Of a DNA stretch of 32,067 nt, positions 15,748-23,519 are shown in pieces. The stretch covers positions 1 through 32,067 of the forward strand of contig JAICUV010000004.1 of the NCBI GenBank assembly GCA_025935655.1, written 5' to 3'. A model generated the notes under the pieces. It ran no database searches, was not told the origin of the DNA, and worked only from the letters and a program-made list of their open reading frames with translations. Each line of letters begins with the position of its first letter. Position 1 is the first letter of the stretch. This DNA comes from Chloroflexota bacterium (GTDB taxonomy: Bacteria; Chloroflexota; Limnocylindria; Limnocylindrales; CSP1-4). Both the position numbers and the translations under genes were made by a program.

Positions 15748-18700
15748 GTGACCATCGCCCCGAACGACTTCGTCCACCTGCACACCCACTCCGAGTTCAG
15801 CCTGCTCGACGGGCTCGCCCGGATCACGGACCTCGTCGACACGAGCGTGAAGCACGGCTTCGACAGCCTCGCGGTCACGGACCACGGCGCGCTGTACGGG
15901 TCGGTCGCGTTCTACCAGGCGGCGACCAAGGCCGGGATCAAGCCGATCATCGGCGTGGAGACGTACGTCGCCCGGCGGTCGATGCGCGACAAGGAAGGCA
16001 AGGCGGACAGCCAGCCGTTCCACCTCGTCCTGCTGGCGACCGACATGACCGGCTACCGGAACCTGTGCCGGCTCGTCACGGACGCCCACCTCGACGGCTA
16101 CTACTACAAGCCGCGGATCGACCGGGAGCACCTCGCGAAGCACAGCGAGGGGCTGGTGGGGCTGTCGGCGTGCCTCGGCGGCGAGGTGCCCAAGGCGCTC
16201 GAGGCGGACGACTGGGAGCTGGCCCGGAAGCTCACGGGCGAGTACCAGGACATCCTCGGCAAGGGTCGCTTCTTCCTCGAGCTCCAGGACCACAAGATCC
16301 CCGAGCAGCGGCGGCTCAACGAGCAGCTCCTGCGGCTGTCGCCGGAGACGGGCGTGCCGCTCATCGTCACCAACGACCTGCACTACGTGCACCCCGAGCA
16401 GCACGAGGCGCACGACGTCCTCCTGTGCGTGGGGACGGGCAACAACCTCGACACGCCGAACCGGATGCGCTTCGAGGGGCCGGACTTCTACCTCAAGACC
16501 GCCGAGGAGATGTACCGGCTGTTCCCGGACCAGAAGGAGGCGCTGCTCAACACCCGGCGCGTCGCCGAGATGGTCGACCTCGCGCTGCCGCTGGGCGAGC
16601 TGCGGATCCCGCAGTTCCCGGTGCCCGAGGGGCACACCGTGGAGACGTGGCTGCGCAAGGAGTGCGAGGAGGGGCTCGTCCGGCGCTACGGCGCGATCAC
16701 GCCCCAGCTCCAGCAGCGGCTGGACTACGAGCTCGGGATCATCATCTCGATGGGGTACGCGGGCTACTTCCTCATCGTGGCGGACTTCGTGCGCTTCGCC
16801 CGCCAGCAGGGGATCGCGACGACCTGCCGCGGGTCCGCGCCGGGCTCGATCGTGACGTACACGCTGGGGATCACCCCGGTGGACCCGCTCCACTACGGGC
16901 TGCCGTTCGAGCGCTTCCTCAACCCGGACCGCGTGACGATGCCCGACATCGACGTGGACTTCGAGGACGAGCGCCGGGACGAGGTCATCAACTACGTCAG
17001 CCACAAGTACGGCCAGGACCACGTCGCGCAGATCATCACCTTCGGCACGATGCTCGCCCGGGCCGCGCTGCGCGATGTCGGCCGCGTGCTGGGGATGAGC
17101 TACGGCGAGGTGGACCGGATCGCGAAGGCGGTTCCGAACCAGCTCGGCATCAAGCTGTCCGAGGCGCTCACGATGAGCCCGCAGCTCAAGGAGCTGCACG
17201 ACGGCGACCCACAGGTCGCGAAGCTCGTGGGCCTCGCGCAGCAGCTCGAGGGCGTCGCGCGCAACGCGTCCACGCACGCCGCGGGCGTCGTGATCTCGCG
17301 CGAGCCGCTGACGGAGCTCATGCCGCTCCAGAAGGCGACGAACTCGGACGCGCTGATGACCCAGTACGAGATGCACGGCATCGAGGCGCTGGGCCTGCTC
17401 AAGTTCGACTTCCTCGGCCTGTCCAACCTCACGATCCTGCGCAAGGCCGTGGACCTCATCCGCGAGCACCGTGGCGTCGCCGTGGACCTGGACAACATCC
17501 CGCTCGACGATGGCAAGACGTTCGAGCTGCTCGCCTCGGGCGAGACGACGGGCGTGTTCCAGCTCGAGTCCGCGGGCATGCGCCGCTACATCCGGGAGCT
17601 CCAGCCGACCTCGGTGTACGACCTCGCCGCGATGGTCGCGCTCTACCGCCCCGGGCCAATGGACAACATCCCGGCCTACATCCGGCGCAAGCACGGCCAG
17701 GAGCAGGTCGAGTACCTCCACCCGCTGCTGGAGCCGTACCTGGACAAGACGTACGGGATCTTCGTCTACCAGGAGGACATCATGGCCGCCGCGATCGCGC
17801 TGGGCGGCTTCACCGGTCCCGAGGCGGACACGCTGGGCTACGCCATCCGCAAGAAGAAGTCCTCTGTCCTGCGCGCCCAGAAGGAGAAGTTCGTCAGCCA
17901 GGCGGCCGAGCGCGGGGTGGAGCCGCGGGTCATCGACGCCGTGTTCAAGGCGTTCGAGCCGTTCGAGCGCTACGGGTTCAACAAGGCGCACGCCACCTGC
18001 TACGGGCTGATCGCCTACCAGACGGCGTACCTCAAGGCGAACTACACCGTCGAGTACATGACCTCGGTGCTGACGGCCTTCCGGGACAACGCGGAGAAGG
18101 TCGCCGCGGCGATCGCGGAGTGCCGCCGGCTGGGGATCGAGGTCCGCACGCCCGATGTCCACCGCTCGGGGCTCGGCTTCACGGTCGAGGGCGATGCCAT
18201 CCGGTTCGGGCTGCTCGCCGTCAAGAACGTCGGCGAGGGCGCGATCCAGTCGATCATCGACGCGCGCGAGGCCGGCGGGGAGTTCCGCTCGCTCACGGAC
18301 TTCTGCAACCGGGTCGACCTCCGGCTGACCAACCGCAAGGTCCTCGAGTCGCTGGCGCGGGTCGGGGCGATGCACATGTTCGGGCACCCCGCCCAGATCC
18401 TCCTGGGCCTCGACGACGCGCTGGCCGCCGGCCAGGCGGCGCAACGCGACCGGATCAGCGGGCAGACGTCCCTGTTCGATATGGGCAGCGACGACGCGGC
18501 GGCCCTCGAGGCACCCCTCCCGCAGACGCCCCAGACGCCGGTCCGCGAGCGGCTCCGCTGGGAGAAGGAGCTGATGGGGCTCTACCTCTCCGACCACCCG
18601 ATGGGCGAGGTCGCGGAGCGGGTCGGCCTGTTCGTCACGGCGTACAGCGGCGACCTCAAGGACGAGTCGCTGGACGGGCAGCGGGTCGTCATCGGCGGGA

Positions 18701-19584
18701 TCGTGACCGGCATCCGCTCCGTGCTCACGAAGTCGCGCTCCACGATGGCGGTCGTGACGCTCGAGGACCTCCAGGGCACGCTCGAGGTCGTCGTCTTCCC
18801 GAAGACGTACGAGCAGACGATGGGCACGTGGCGCGACGGCGCCATCCTCCTCGTCGCGGGGCGCGTGGACCACCGCGGCGACGAGGCGTCGCTGCTCGCC
18901 GACTCGGTCTGGGACTGGGACGAGGTCGCGGACCGCGGGCCGGACATGTTCGCGCGCGAGGTGGGCTCGCTCGACAAGCGTGGCGCCCGGCGCGCCGGGC
19001 CGGGCGGCCACAACGGCGGCTTCCGGAACGGGAACGGCGGTGCGAGCGGCAACGGCCACGGGAACGGCGGAGGGGGGCTGCCGAGGCCACCGGTCGCCGT
19101 GGGGCCGGGCGTGCCGTCCGGGACCCCGGCCGCCGTCGCCGCGACCGGCCACCCGGGGGCGATGCCGCCGATCGCGCCGGCCGAGCCGATCTCGGCATAC
19201 GCGGAGCCGCCCGACCTCGAGACGGTCGCCACGGGCGCGGGCGGGCCCGAGCCGGAGGAGCCGGCGCTGCCCGACGAGGCCCGCGTGCTCGCGTCCGCCG
19301 CCGCCCAGGCGCCCTCGGTCCCGGTCGAGGCGTCGGCGACCGCCGTGCTCAACGTGCGCTTCGTCCGGGAGGCCGGCTCCGATCGCGTCGTCGCCGCGAT
19401 GCAGGCGTTCAAGGGCGTCCTGCGCGAGCGACCGGGCGGCACGAAGGTCGTCGTCCACGTCCCGGCGCCGGGCGGTGCCGCGCTGCCGATGGAGCTCAAG
19501 GGAGGCGTCGCGTACGACGCCGAGCTCGTCGCCGAGGTCCGTCGCCGGATCGGCGAAGGGGTGGTCGACCTCCACCTCGCCTGA
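15748..19584 (+). CDS. dnaE: DNA polymerase III alpha subunit
   Basis: The 1278-residue replicative polymerase begins with a PHP domain (FVHLHTHSEFSLLDG, DHGALYG). The C-family catalytic core carries the two Asp residues of PDIDVDFEDERR (about residues 400-404) and the third in KFDFLGLSNL. A helix-hairpin-helix region follows (GEGAIQSIIDAR), then a clamp-binding-like QTSLF (about 906-910), an OB fold (VVIGGIVTGIRSVLTKS ... GRVDHRGDEASLLAD) and a C-terminal domain (about 1190-1278). A ~90-residue Gly/Asn/Pro-rich linker (about 1085-1175) joins the OB fold to that last domain. GTG 15748 is preferred because it places the PHP motif at the usual distance and matches the -10 position. It ends just before a strong hairpin. 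Confidence 0.96.
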   Translation: MTIAPNDFVHLHTHSEFSLLDGLARITDLVDTSVKHGFDSLAVTDHGALYGSVAFYQAATKAGIKPIIGVETYVARRSMRDKEGKADSQPFHLVLLATDMTGYRNLCRLVTDAHLDGYYYKPRIDREHLAKHSEGLVGLSACLGGEVPKALEADDWELARKLTGEYQDILGKGRFFLELQDHKIPEQRRLNEQLLRLSPETGVPLIVTNDLHYVHPEQHEAHDVLLCVGTGNNLDTPNRMRFEGPDFYLKTAEEMYRLFPDQKEALLNTRRVAEMVDLALPLGELRIPQFPVPEGHTVETWLRKECEEGLVRRYGAITPQLQQRLDYELGIIISMGYAGYFLIVADFVRFARQQGIATTCRGSAPGSIVTYTLGITPVDPLHYGLPFERFLNPDRVTMPDIDVDFEDERRDEVINYVSHKYGQDHVAQIITFGTMLARAALRDVGRVLGMSYGEVDRIAKAVPNQLGIKLSEALTMSPQLKELHDGDPQVAKLVGLAQQLEGVARNASTHAAGVVISREPLTELMPLQKATNSDALMTQYEMHGIEALGLLKFDFLGLSNLTILRKAVDLIREHRGVAVDLDNIPLDDGKTFELLASGETTGVFQLESAGMRRYIRELQPTSVYDLAAMVALYRPGPMDNIPAYIRRKHGQEQVEYLHPLLEPYLDKTYGIFVYQEDIMAAAIALGGFTGPEADTLGYAIRKKKSSVLRAQKEKFVSQAAERGVEPRVIDAVFKAFEPFERYGFNKAHATCYGLIAYQTAYLKANYTVEYMTSVLTAFRDNAEKVAAAIAECRRLGIEVRTPDVHRSGLGFTVEGDAIRFGLLAVKNVGEGAIQSIIDAREAGGEFRSLTDFCNRVDLRLTNRKVLESLARVGAMHMFGHPAQILLGLDDALAAGQAAQRDRISGQTSLFDMGSDDAAALEAPLPQTPQTPVRERLRWEKELMGLYLSDHPMGEVAERVGLFVTAYSGDLKDESLDGQRVVIGGIVTGIRSVLTKSRSTMAVVTLEDLQGTLEVVVFPKTYEQTMGTWRDGAILLVAGRVDHRGDEASLLADSVWDWDEVADRGPDMFAREVGSLDKRGARRAGPGGHNGGFRNGNGGASGNGHGNGGGGLPRPPVAVGPGVPSGTPAAVAATGHPGAMPPIAPAEPISAYAEPPDLETVATGAGGPEPEEPALPDEARVLASAAAQAPSVPVEASATAVLNVRFVREAGSDRVVAAMQAFKGVLRERPGGTKVVVHVPAPGGAALPMELKGGVAYDAELVAEVRRRIGEGVVDLHLA

Positions 19585-19590
19585 CGAGCG

Positions 19591-19622
19591 GAACCCCCGG
19601 CGCCGTCACGCACCGGGGGTTC
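19591..19622. terminator. Hairpin downstream of dnaE
   Basis: GAACCCCCGG (19591-19600) and CCGGGGGTTC (19613-19622) form a perfect 10-bp stem with a 12-nt loop, 6 nt after the dnaE stop and 43 nt before the end of the convergent gene. The stem ends in AA/TT but no T-run follows. Confidence 0.6.
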
Positions 19623-19665
19623 AGGGGAAGCGTCGGACGTGGGCCGCTGCCGGCCCGGATGCGTC

Positions 19666-20169
19666 TCAGGCGGCCTCGTCGAGCGGGCCGTGGGTGTTCC
19701 AGTCGGCGATCCGGGCGGCGATCGCGAGCACGGCACCCAGCACGATCATCGTCATCGCGATCCCGACGCCGTCGAAGGCGCCCTTCGCCGAGCCGGCGGC
19801 GATGACGAGCGCCACGAACCCTGCCACGACGTCGAACACGCCGAGGCCGATGCCGACGCCCGCGGCCTGGCGCGAGCCGAAGATGATCCCGAGCCCCGCG
19901 ACGACGTGGGCGCCGCCCACGAGGCCGAACAGGAGCGTCACGGGCGCGAGCGCGTTGAGCATCGCGACATCGTTCGCATCGGCGACGACGACGCCCCGGG
20001 CGAGGATGGCCTGCGCGACGCCGATGCCCACCACGCTGGCGGTGAAGCCGAGGCCGGTCGCGACATGGAGGGCGCCCGCGACGATGCGCGAGACGAGGCC
20101 GCGGCGGACGGCCTGGGGGCCGATGGTCCAGCCGGCCGAGGCCGGCGAGGCGGGGACGGATGCGGACAT
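19666..20169 (-). CDS. Four-helix integral membrane protein of unknown function
   Basis: The 167-residue protein has a polar N-terminal ~25 residues and four hydrophobic helices (starting about residues 29, 69, 103 and 133). The helices are Gly/Val/Ala-rich, as in DUF-type small multipass proteins resembling a MauE/DoxX-like bundle. I cannot assign a family. There are no catalytic residues or Cys pairs. ATG 20169 has GGGAG about 14 nt upstream. It is convergent with dnaE and lies downstream of the TerB-like gene on the same strand, with a hairpin between them, so it is probably a separate unit. Confidence 0.75.
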   Translation of the reverse strand: MSASVPASPASAGWTIGPQAVRRGLVSRIVAGALHVATGLGFTASVVGIGVAQAILARGVVVADANDVAMLNALAPVTLLFGLVGGAHVVAGLGIIFGSRQAAGVGIGLGVFDVVAGFVALVIAAGSAKGAFDGVGIAMTMIVLGAVLAIAARIADWNTHGPLDEAA

Positions 20170-20267
20170 GGTGCTGGTTCACTCTCCCAGGATCCGGTCG
20201 GGTGACCGGGGCTGGGGAGATCGTCCTGCGCACGCCGGGTGGCGCCCATCGGCGCCCGTGGGTGGCA

Positions 20268-20291
20268 GGGCATCGACGAATGACGATGCCC
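20268..20291 (-). terminator. Hairpin after the TerB-like gene
   Basis: CGATGCCC/GGGCATCG form a perfect 8-bp stem with an 8-nt loop, 7 nt beyond the stop of the minus-strand TerB-like gene. No U-tract follows. Confidence 0.5.
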
Positions 20292-20298
20292 GGGAGGA

Positions 20299-20901
20299 TC
20301 AGCTCGCCTGGAGGCGGCGCAGCTCCTTCACGCCCGAGAGCTGCTCGTGGAACTCGGCGCGGATCGCGTTGAGGTCCGGGCGCTCCACGTCGAGCTCCTC
20401 CGCGAGCCGGTTCGCGAGCCACGACTCGGTCGCATCGATGTCGTCGTCCGCGGCCATCACGAGGAAGCAGCAGCGCAGCAGCTGCTCGCGCTCCTCCATC
20501 GTGGAGATCGCCTTGAACTCGCGCGCCACGAGGAAGTCCTCGGTCGCCCCGAACTCGCCCGCGAGCGTCGCCGCGAGGTCGACGATGAGGGGTGCGGTGT
20601 CGGCGTCGAGCCCGCCCGTCTCGGCCAGGGCGAGCATGACCGCGCGCTCGTCGTCGCTCATGGAGCCGGTGGCGTGCGCGGCGCGCCCGAGGACGTACGC
20701 GAACGCCGCGAGGTACCGCGCCCGGGCCGGCGGCAGCGCCGAGAGCTGGGCCGCGATCGATCGCACGCTCTCGGTCATGCCGGTGGTGAGGTCGGGGAGC
20801 GGCTTGGCGGCGTCGACCGGGGGCAGCGTCGTGCTGGGGTCCACCGTCGCGTCGGTCGACGCAGACTCCTCGAGATTCAGAACGCGGCGGAAGAGGCTCA
20901 T
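20299..20901 (-). CDS. TerB-like domain protein
   Basis: The 200-residue cytoplasmic protein has a disordered N terminus (about 1-45, beginning MSLFRRVLNLEE) and an all-helical TerB-like domain (about 55-190). Two acidic helix turns are visible: TGSMSDDERAVML, where the usual motif is DG.hs..E, and the later AADDDIDATESWLANRL. TerB-fold proteins bind divalent metal through these acids and are linked to tellurite resistance and membrane-associated stress functions; many stand-alone copies have no known role. ATG 20901 has CGGAG 5 nt upstream. A TAGACT -10 lies 35 nt before the start. Confidence 0.72.
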   Translation of the reverse strand: MSLFRRVLNLEESASTDATVDPSTTLPPVDAAKPLPDLTTGMTESVRSIAAQLSALPPARARYLAAFAYVLGRAAHATGSMSDDERAVMLALAETGGLDADTAPLIVDLAATLAGEFGATEDFLVAREFKAISTMEEREQLLRCCFLVMAADDDIDATESWLANRLAEELDVERPDLNAIRAEFHEQLSGVKELRRLQAS

Positions 20902-20936
20902 CGGGACTCCGAAGGGTTGGTCGTTGTCGGGGTGCG

Positions 20937-20942
20937 AGTCTA
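20937..20942 (-). promoter_or_regulatory. -10 hexamer TAGACT for the TerB-like gene
   Basis: TAGACT on the minus strand gives a predicted leader of about 28 nt that carries the CGGAG ribosome-binding site. Confidence 0.5.
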
Positions 20943-20995
20943 GCGCGGGCCCGCGCGCGGTGGCGGCGTGCGACCGGCGGGCCACGGGTGTGCGC

Positions 20996-21020
20996 GTTCG
21001 CAACACGTTCGCAATGCGAA
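20996..21020 (+). promoter_or_regulatory. Operator-like repeat cluster upstream of the 55-residue acidic protein
   Basis: Two TTCGCAA direct repeats (20997-21003, 21008-21014) are followed immediately by the inverted TGCGAA (21015-21020). The second copy makes a 13-bp palindrome TTCGCAATGCGAA. The same bases contain GTTC-N7-GTTC (20996-21010). The cluster lies about 27 bp upstream of the TACGCT -10 on the plus strand and 54 bp upstream of the divergent TAGACT. It could bind a regulator of either unit. Confidence 0.4.
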
Positions 21021-21047
21021 GGCGGTCTCGCGCGTGCGAGCACGCGC

Positions 21048-21053
21048 TACGCT
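21048..21053 (+). promoter_or_regulatory. -10 hexamer TACGCT for the 55-residue protein
   Basis: TACGCT gives a start near 21060 and a ~40-nt leader with a strong AGGAGGG. Confidence 0.5.
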
Positions 21054-21099
21054 CGCGGACACGCCCGCTCCACCCGAGCAACCCGCCAGGAGGGATCCC

Positions 21100-21267
21100 A
21101 TGCCCCACGTCCGCGAGCGCGACCCGAACCCCGACGAGGTGCCGGCCGACACGACGACCTCGACCGCCCCTGCCACCGACCGGGACACCTCGTCCGGGCC
21201 GGACCAGACGTCGGACGCCGACGTCGAGACCGACGCCGCCGTTCTGGACCCCGAGCCGGGCGCCTGA
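21100..21267 (+). CDS. 55-residue acidic, disordered small protein
   Basis: The peptide is almost free of hydrophobic residues and rich in Asp, Thr, Pro and Ser, with a net strong negative charge. It starts MPHVRERDPNPDEVPAD and ends LDPEPGA. No domain or family is recognisable, and it is predicted to be intrinsically disordered. Support for a real gene is the near-perfect AGGAGGG (21088-21094) 5 nt before ATG 21100, together with a -10 hexamer at a suitable distance. It stands alone: the flanking genes run the other way. The function is unknown. Confidence 0.55.
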   Translation: MPHVRERDPNPDEVPADTTTSTAPATDRDTSSGPDQTSDADVETDAAVLDPEPGA

Positions 21268-21323
21268 CCGCCTGACCGCCCGGCCCACGCGGCGACCTCC
21301 ATCGTGAGGCCGTCCGCGACGGG

Positions 21324-21743
21324 CTATGGCAGCACCACGAACGCGTCGACGGTGACCCGCCCGTCGCCCTTGGGCCGGATCTCGATACGGTGGGTGCCAC
21401 CGGTCGCCAGGTGCTTGGTGAACAGCATCCGTCGATAGCCGCTCGCGCCGGAGTCAGTGTCGATCGTCGCCACGAGCACGCCATCGACCCGGACCTCGGC
21501 GCGGCCGCCGACCGTGCTCCGCGCGGTGACCCACCCGATGTCGCGTCCCGTGAACGTGTAGGTCGCCCGCCGGCCGCTCGATGACGTCCGGCGCGCGGCG
21601 CCACCGGAGAACCGGTCGTCGCGCACCGTGGACCAGGTGCCCGTCCAGCGGATGTTGGCGCTGGTCTCCTGCGCCCGCCGCGGAGAGGACGCGGCCCACC
21701 CCGGCCGCCGGGCGAACGATCGTTCGGGCCAGGGCGATGCCAC
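21324..21743 (-). CDS. Orphan C-terminal ligand-binding-like beta domain
   Basis: The ~139-residue product resembles the galactose-binding-like domain found at the C terminus of many secreted proteins in high-GC bacteria (IRWTGTWSTVRDDRFSGG, ATYTFTGRDIGWVTARS, AEVRVDGVLVATIDT, RRMLFTKHL, GTHRIEIRPKG, VTVDAFVVLP). Here it stands alone, with no signal peptide and no catalytic domain. The only workable start downstream of the tRNA is GTG 21743, about 22 nt from the tRNA 3' end. The open frame continues through the tRNA gene, which cannot be coding. It is either a truncated relic or a piece of a gene interrupted near the tRNA. Confidence 0.5.
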   Translation of the reverse strand: MASPWPERSFARRPGWAASSPRRAQETSANIRWTGTWSTVRDDRFSGGAARRTSSSGRRATYTFTGRDIGWVTARSTVGGRAEVRVDGVLVATIDTDSGASGYRRMLFTKHLATGGTHRIEIRPKGDGRVTVDAFVVLP

Positions 21744-21764
21744 GGTCCGCCGCCCGGTGGGCCG

Positions 21765-21850
<86 letters not shown>

Positions 21851-21860
21851 CCGCGGGGAG

Positions 21861-21866
21861 AGAGTA
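21861..21866 (-). promoter_or_regulatory. -10 hexamer TACTCT for tRNA-Leu
   Basis: TACTCT ends 10 nt before the tRNA 5' end, so the precursor 5' leader would be only about 3-4 nt. Confidence 0.5.
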
Positions 21867-21961
21867 GCGGAGGCGGGAACCGGATCCGGGTCCGTGTCGT
21901 CTTGCCCACGATGCCCAACCGCCGTGCCGGCTCGTCCGGCGACCGTCCCCGGACCCGATGC

Positions 21962-21967
21962 TAGACT
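21962..21967 (+). promoter_or_regulatory. -10 hexamer TAGACT for the ECF sigma/anti-sigma operon
   Basis: TAGACT lies 41 nt before the preferred GTG start at 22009. The in-frame ATG at 21958 lies upstream of this hexamer and would not be in the transcript. Confidence 0.5.
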
Positions 21968-22008
21968 CGCCGCGCCTCACCATCGCCACCAGGAGGGCCG
22001 CGCCCGTC

Positions 22009-22626
22009 GTGGAGGACGCTCGCCCGTCGGAAACCGTCGACGACCCGATCCAGCGCCGTGACCTGATCCTCCTGGAGCAGGCACGCGACGGCTCCCTCGA
22101 CGCCTTCAACAGCCTCGTCGAGGCGTACCAGGACCACCTGTTCGCCCTCGTGGCCCGCATGGTGCCGGACCGGGACCAGGCCTCGGACGCGGTCCAGGAG
22201 GCGTTCTTCTCCGCGTACCGCAACCTGCGCGCGTTCCGCGGCGGCTCCGTCCGATCGTGGCTCAGCCGGATCGCGATCAACGCGGCGATGGACCAGCAGC
22301 GGCTGAAGAAGCGCCGCCCCTCGCAGCCCTACCCGGAGCTCGAGGACGAGAGCTGGCAGCCACCCGCGGGCCCCGAGGCGGACCCGCTCCGGACGGCGAT
22401 GCACGGCGAGCGGTCTCGCGTCCTCCAGGCCGCCCTCGCGGCGATCACGCCCGACCAGCGCTACGCGATCGTGCTGTTCGACGTGGAGGGATACGACTAC
22501 CAGGAGATCGCCGACCTCACCGGCGTCTCGCTGGGCACCGTGAAGTCACGCATCCATCGGGGACGGCTCGCGCTCCGTGACCGCCTCGAGGGCTCCATCG
22601 GCCTGTCCCGCGGGGAGGGCGACTGA
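22009..22626 (+). CDS. ECF-family RNA polymerase sigma factor
   Basis: The 205-residue factor has region 2 (LDAFNSLVEAYQDHLFALVARMV, DQASDAVQEAFFSAYRNL, RAFRGGSVRSWLSRIAINAAMD) and region 4 (LAAITPDQRYAIVLFDVEGYDYQEIADLTGVSLGTVKSRIHRGRLALR), linked by a short acidic spacer. It lacks region 1.1 and 3, as expected for the ECF class. It directs RNA polymerase to a specific regulon, probably under cell-envelope control. GTG 22009 is chosen because AGGAGG lies 12 nt before it and the likely -10 lies downstream of the alternative ATG. Its stop overlaps the anti-sigma ATG (TGATG). Confidence 0.93.
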   Translation: MEDARPSETVDDPIQRRDLILLEQARDGSLDAFNSLVEAYQDHLFALVARMVPDRDQASDAVQEAFFSAYRNLRAFRGGSVRSWLSRIAINAAMDQQRLKKRRPSQPYPELEDESWQPPAGPEADPLRTAMHGERSRVLQAALAAITPDQRYAIVLFDVEGYDYQEIADLTGVSLGTVKSRIHRGRLALRDRLEGSIGLSRGEGD

Positions 22627-23489
22627 TGCCGCACATCCCCGACACCCTCCACGACGCCCACGACCTCGAGCTCGTCGCCGCCTACGCCGCGGGCGATGCC
22701 GAGGGCCCGGCGCTCGACGAGGCCACGGCGCTCGTCGCGTCGTGCACCGAGTGCGCGGCCCTCCACCACGACCTGCGCGCGATCGCCGCCGCGATGCCCG
22801 AGCTCCCGGCGCCCGCCCGGCCCCGTGACTTCCGGCTCACGCCCGAGCAGGCGGCCTCGCTCCGCCCGGGTGGCATCCGCGGCCTGCTCGCCGCGTTCTC
22901 GGGTCCCCGGTTCGCCTTCGCCACCCCGCTCGGCACCGGGCTCGCGGCCCTGGGCATCGTCGGCATCCTCGTCGCCTCGGGTGGCTTCGCGAGCGGCGGG
23001 GCGTCGAGCGTGGGCCCGGAGGCCGTCACCATCCAGGCGGCGCCCGACCGCGAGCTGGCGAGCGATGCCGCCGCGAACGGCCCGGCAGCCTCGGCGGCCG
23101 CGGGCGCGGCACCGGCCGAGACGCCATCGGCCGGCGTGGACACGATGGGCGGTGCGGCACCGGCGCCATCTGCCGCCGCAGCGTCCGAGGCGCCGGTCGG
23201 CCCCGAGGCATCCGAGGCGCCCCCGTCGCAGGCGGCGGCGACGCCTGCTCCATCGCCGGACGACCGGTACCTCGCCAACGCTGCACCGTCACCGGGCTCC
23301 TCGGCGACGGGCGACCTGCCGGCCGCCGCGATCGAGCCGGGGCCGTCGATCGTCGAGTCGGTGCCGCCGGCGGACGCCACCACGGTCGGGCAGGCACCCA
23401 TCGGGCCGTGGCCGATGGTGGCCACTGCCGCGCTCCTGGTCGGGCTCGGGCTCGTCTCGCTCCGCTGGGTCGCCCGTCGCGCCACCTGA
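22626..23489 (+). CDS. Membrane anti-sigma factor with zinc-finger-like N terminus
   Basis: The 287-residue protein starts with a zf-HC2-like anti-sigma domain (HDLELVAAYAAGD ... SCTEC ... about residues 12-55), with the CxxC present and His residues nearby. A first membrane helix follows (about 100-117: LGTGLAALGIVGILVASG), then an external linker of ~145 residues made almost entirely of Ala, Pro, Ser, Glu and Gly, and a C-terminal helix (PWPMVATAALLVGLGLVSL) ending in RWVARR. It should hold the sigma factor at the membrane and release it on an envelope signal. The second helix and long low-complexity linker are unusual for a simple zinc anti-sigma. The 1-nt start/stop overlap couples it to the sigma gene. 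Confidence 0.85.
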   Translation: MPHIPDTLHDAHDLELVAAYAAGDAEGPALDEATALVASCTECAALHHDLRAIAAAMPELPAPARPRDFRLTPEQAASLRPGGIRGLLAAFSGPRFAFATPLGTGLAALGIVGILVASGGFASGGASSVGPEAVTIQAAPDRELASDAAANGPAASAAAGAAPAETPSAGVDTMGGAAPAPSAAAASEAPVGPEASEAPPSQAAATPAPSPDDRYLANAAPSPGSSATGDLPAAAIEPGPSIVESVPPADATTVGQAPIGPWPMVATAALLVGLGLVSLRWVARRAT

Positions 23490-23519
23490 TCCCACCGGCG
23501 GAGGACGGCCGCCCCGCGT

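Noticed and set aside
14962..19575. A minus-strand open frame of about 1537 codons antisense to dnaE, and a similar plus-strand frame at 15333-19805
   Set aside because: Both are off-frame shadows in high-GC DNA, dominated by Arg, Ala, Gly, Val and Asp or Glu repeats. The dnaE frame explains the sequence with full domain content. Only the last 126 codons of the minus frame (zincin) are real.
20996..21010. GTTC-N7-GTTC as a true LexA box
   Set aside because: It matches the alphaproteobacterial pattern exactly, but the rest of the window does not look alphaproteobacterial and such a short motif is expected by chance. I keep it only as part of an operator-like repeat.
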